64,000 bases of DNA, taken from NCBI GenBank assembly GCA_964251665.1, contig CAXUKO010000010.1, forward strand, positions 186,001 to 250,000, written 5' to 3'. A program made the position numbers and the translations under genes. This document shows positions 62,288 through 64,000 of the stretch, piece by piece; within the stretch, counting starts at the first letter, position 1; every line of letters starts with the position of its first letter. This DNA is from JBBQLG01 sp964251665 (GTDB lineage Bacteria; Bacteroidota; Bacteroidia; Cytophagales; Spirosomataceae). A model generated the notes under the pieces. The model had not been told where the DNA came from. It saw nothing but the letters and a program-made list of their open reading frames with translations, and ran no database searches.

Positions 62288-63721
62288 TTAGTTGGCTTTC
62301 TTAACGGGTTCGACAAACAGGAGCGTGCGGTTGGTGGGCCGCAGGTAATCGCGGACCGTTTTCTGAATAATAGCCGGGGTTACCTTGCGAAACTCATCTT
62401 CGAGGGTGTTGATGCGGTCGGGCTTGTTGTCGAACAGGGCCAGCGAAGCCAGCATATCCGCCCGGCCAAAACCCGAGCTTACCGCGTCGTATAGGGATGA
62501 CCGTAACTTCACCCGGGCGAGGTCTAACTGCGACTGGGTGACGCCATTTTTGTCAATATCGGCAATCACATTGTCCAGCGTCTGTATCACCGAATCGGCG
62601 GGAACAGCACTGTCATGAATCAGATCGCCCATCCAGAGCATCGGACCTTTGTAGTTGAACATATTGCCGAGGTAGTTGATGCCGCCCGATACTGTGCTGG
62701 TGTACCCTTTTTTCTGCACCAGCGCCTGATACAGTTTGCTGTCATTACCCTGCAACAGCAGCTGATCGAGGAGGCCCATCGCGAAATACTCGGGGGTGTT
62801 GCGTTCGGGCATTTGGTAGCCAAAGGCCAGCGCGGGTTTGTTAGCCAGTGAATCCTTTTTGGTTGCCCGCTTTTCTTTTACCTGACGCGGCTCCGAAATA
62901 TCGGGCTGCACCGGTAGTTTTGCCGACGGAATGCCCGCGAAATACTTCTCGACGAAGCTTTTGGCCTGCGCCGGATCAAAATCGCCCACAACGGCCAGCA
63001 CGGCGTTGTTGGGGGCGTAGTACGTCTTGAAGAAGTTTTTTACATCGTCGAGTTTGGCCGCGTCGAGGTCTTTCAGGTCGCCGTAAAAGTTGTGCGCGTT
63101 GTACCAGTTTGTATTTGCATATTGCGGCATGTCGAGCCACGGAAACCCGCCGTATGGCTGGTTGAGCACGTTGACCCGCACTTCACTTTTTACCACGCCC
63201 TGCTGGTTGGTGAGGTTGTCCTGCGTGATGGCTAATCCCCGCATCCGGTCAGCTTCGGCCCAGAGTGCCGTTTCGAGTTTATGAGCGGGCAGGGTCTCGA
63301 AGTAGTTGGTGTAGTCGAAGCGCGTCGAGCCGTTCAGGATGCCGCCATTCTTCTGTACCAGCTGGATAAATTCCATCTTGCCGAGGTTCTGCGACCCCTG
63401 AAACATCATGTGCTCGAAGAGGTGGGCAAACCCGGTGCGGTCTTTCGGCTCAATCCGGAAGCCGATGTTGTAATACACCGCTGTAGTAACGGTAGGGCTG
63501 GTTTTATCCTGAGATAAGACCACCCGCAGGCCATTAGGGAGCTTGTAATACTGCACCGGAACGGTAAACGTTTCGACATTCGTCGGGGTGGCCGGAGCCG
63601 TTGATTTTGGTTTGGGCTGGGCCTGAAGCAGGGGCGTTGCCAGCAGGGCGAGCAACCCCAGTAAGCCACTGGTAAGGGGACGGTAATGGCGTCTGAAATC
63701 GATTGAAAAAGCAGTTCGCAT
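62288..63721 (-). CDS. M16 family zinc peptidase, catalytic subunit
   Basis: After a signal peptide (about residues 1-35) the inverted zinc motif HLFEH lies at residues 100-104 (GFAHLFEHMMFQGSQNLGK), and the downstream glutamate segment includes EADRMRGLAI. The N-terminal sequence VQYYKLPNGLRVVLSQD is typical of M16B. The mature chain is about 440 residues, one lobe, so it needs a partner: the gene directly downstream encodes a motif-less one. Likely a periplasmic peptide-degrading heterodimer. Confidence 0.95.
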   Translation of the reverse strand: MRTAFSIDFRRHYRPLTSGLLGLLALLATPLLQAQPKPKSTAPATPTNVETFTVPVQYYKLPNGLRVVLSQDKTSPTVTTAVYYNIGFRIEPKDRTGFAHLFEHMMFQGSQNLGKMEFIQLVQKNGGILNGSTRFDYTNYFETLPAHKLETALWAEADRMRGLAITQDNLTNQQGVVKSEVRVNVLNQPYGGFPWLDMPQYANTNWYNAHNFYGDLKDLDAAKLDDVKNFFKTYYAPNNAVLAVVGDFDPAQAKSFVEKYFAGIPSAKLPVQPDISEPRQVKEKRATKKDSLANKPALAFGYQMPERNTPEYFAMGLLDQLLLQGNDSKLYQALVQKKGYTSTVSGGINYLGNMFNYKGPMLWMGDLIHDSAVPADSVIQTLDNVIADIDKNGVTQSQLDLARVKLRSSLYDAVSSGFGRADMLASLALFDNKPDRINTLEDEFRKVTPAIIQKTVRDYLRPTNRTLLFVEPVKKAN

Positions 63722-63803
63722 AGAAGAGGGGTTAGTGAACGACTTAAAGATACTAACCGGAACCGCTATGTTGCACTGTCATGTCTTTTTTAAAGAGGAC
63801 CAT

Positions 63804-63845
63804 AACCAACGGGCGACCGGTAGCGATACCGGTCGCCCGTTGGTT
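63804..63845. terminator. Perfect 19-bp-arm hairpin
   Basis: Arms 63804-63822 (AACCAACGGGCGACCGGTA) and 63827-63845 with the 4-nt loop GCGA, between the M16 operon start and the end of the minus-strand gene at the window edge. Confidence 0.72.
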
Positions 63846-63864
63846 CCGTGCGCTGTTGCCCCAC

Positions 63865-64000
63865 CTATTGACCCAGCACGGAAATCGTATGAGGTGCGTC
63901 GGATTTGGAGTTGATGGTCCCCAGTTGCGGAACATCGTAGTTGGAAATGTACAGCTTACTGTTGCGCAGCAGCACTTCGGCGGGTTCGTCCAATCGGCCG
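63865..64000 (-). CDS. C-terminal end of a secreted beta-propeller-like protein (partial)
   Basis: Only the last 44 or so codons are in the window; the start lies beyond the right edge. The tail reads DEPAEVLLRNSKLYISNYD, VPQLGTINSKSDAPHTISVL with TAG at 63865-63867. The LYISNYD segment and a closing ISVL resemble the last blade of SMP-30/gluconolactonase-like or NHL-type propeller proteins. Too short for a firm call. Confidence 0.5.
   Translation of the reverse strand, partial: GRLDEPAEVLLRNSKLYISNYDVPQLGTINSKSDAPHTISVLGQ

Overview
The window looks like chromosome of a free-living Bacteroidota of the Cytophagales (Spirosoma-like). The reasons are a GC-rich coding style, a very large surface protein ending in a type IX secretion (T9SS) sorting domain, a Wzi-family capsule protein, a TPR/transmembrane/LuxR-HTH regulator of the Bacteroidota kind, a TTTG / TAnnTTTG promoter, many signal-peptide or lipoprotein hydrolases, and few Shine-Dalgarno sites. 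The genus is an inference. I saw no rRNA, tRNA, CRISPR array, transposase or replication origin.

Layout. 1-7026: a truncated M16 peptidase, a small AT-rich two-frame locus between two identical terminator copies, CsbD, a flavin monooxygenase, a DUF2147 protein, a thioesterase and a polysaccharide deacetylase lipoprotein. 7399-14028: secreted M20 amidohydrolase, serine hydrolase, class 3 lipase, Wzi-like protein and a LOV-like PAS protein without the photoactive cysteine. 14074-19578: a Tat amidase, then a compact cluster of acyl-CoA dehydrogenase, PIG-L deacetylase, NodS-like methyltransferase and a convergent family 2 glycosyltransferase. 19758-27088: hydrolases, an SDR, DUF3500, and a CE2-like esterase followed by a GH43 enzyme, a likely hemicellulose pair. 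27229-33380: a minus-strand redox operon (2Fe-2S subunit, molybdopterin subunit, lipoprotein, aldo/keto reductase, DUF4440, ABM protein) beside a frameshifted AraC regulator.

33461-45305: alcohol dehydrogenase, an Arr-type rifampin ADP-ribosyltransferase, an aldo/keto reductase, a decayed AraC gene, an orphan MacB/FtsX-type permease, a Tat carboxylesterase, and an AraC gene plus an AT-richer TetX-like monooxygenase lying between the esterase and a degraded copy of the esterase 5' end. 45397-54482: small membrane proteins, the TPR-HTH regulator, the 1463-residue T9SS protein, and a transglutaminase-like protein. 54475-64000: FAD dehydrogenase, two SDRs, alpha/beta hydrolases, a secreted RidA, and a two-gene operon of a catalytic and a non-catalytic M16 peptidase, then the end of one more gene.

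The most interesting points are the four-enzyme cluster at 15907-19578, which resembles Nod-factor-type chemistry but has no function I can assign; the TetX homologue with two altered pocket residues, a start-proximal inverted repeat and a flanking esterase duplication; an apparent ATT start in a molybdenum hydroxylase; and several regulators in visible decay.
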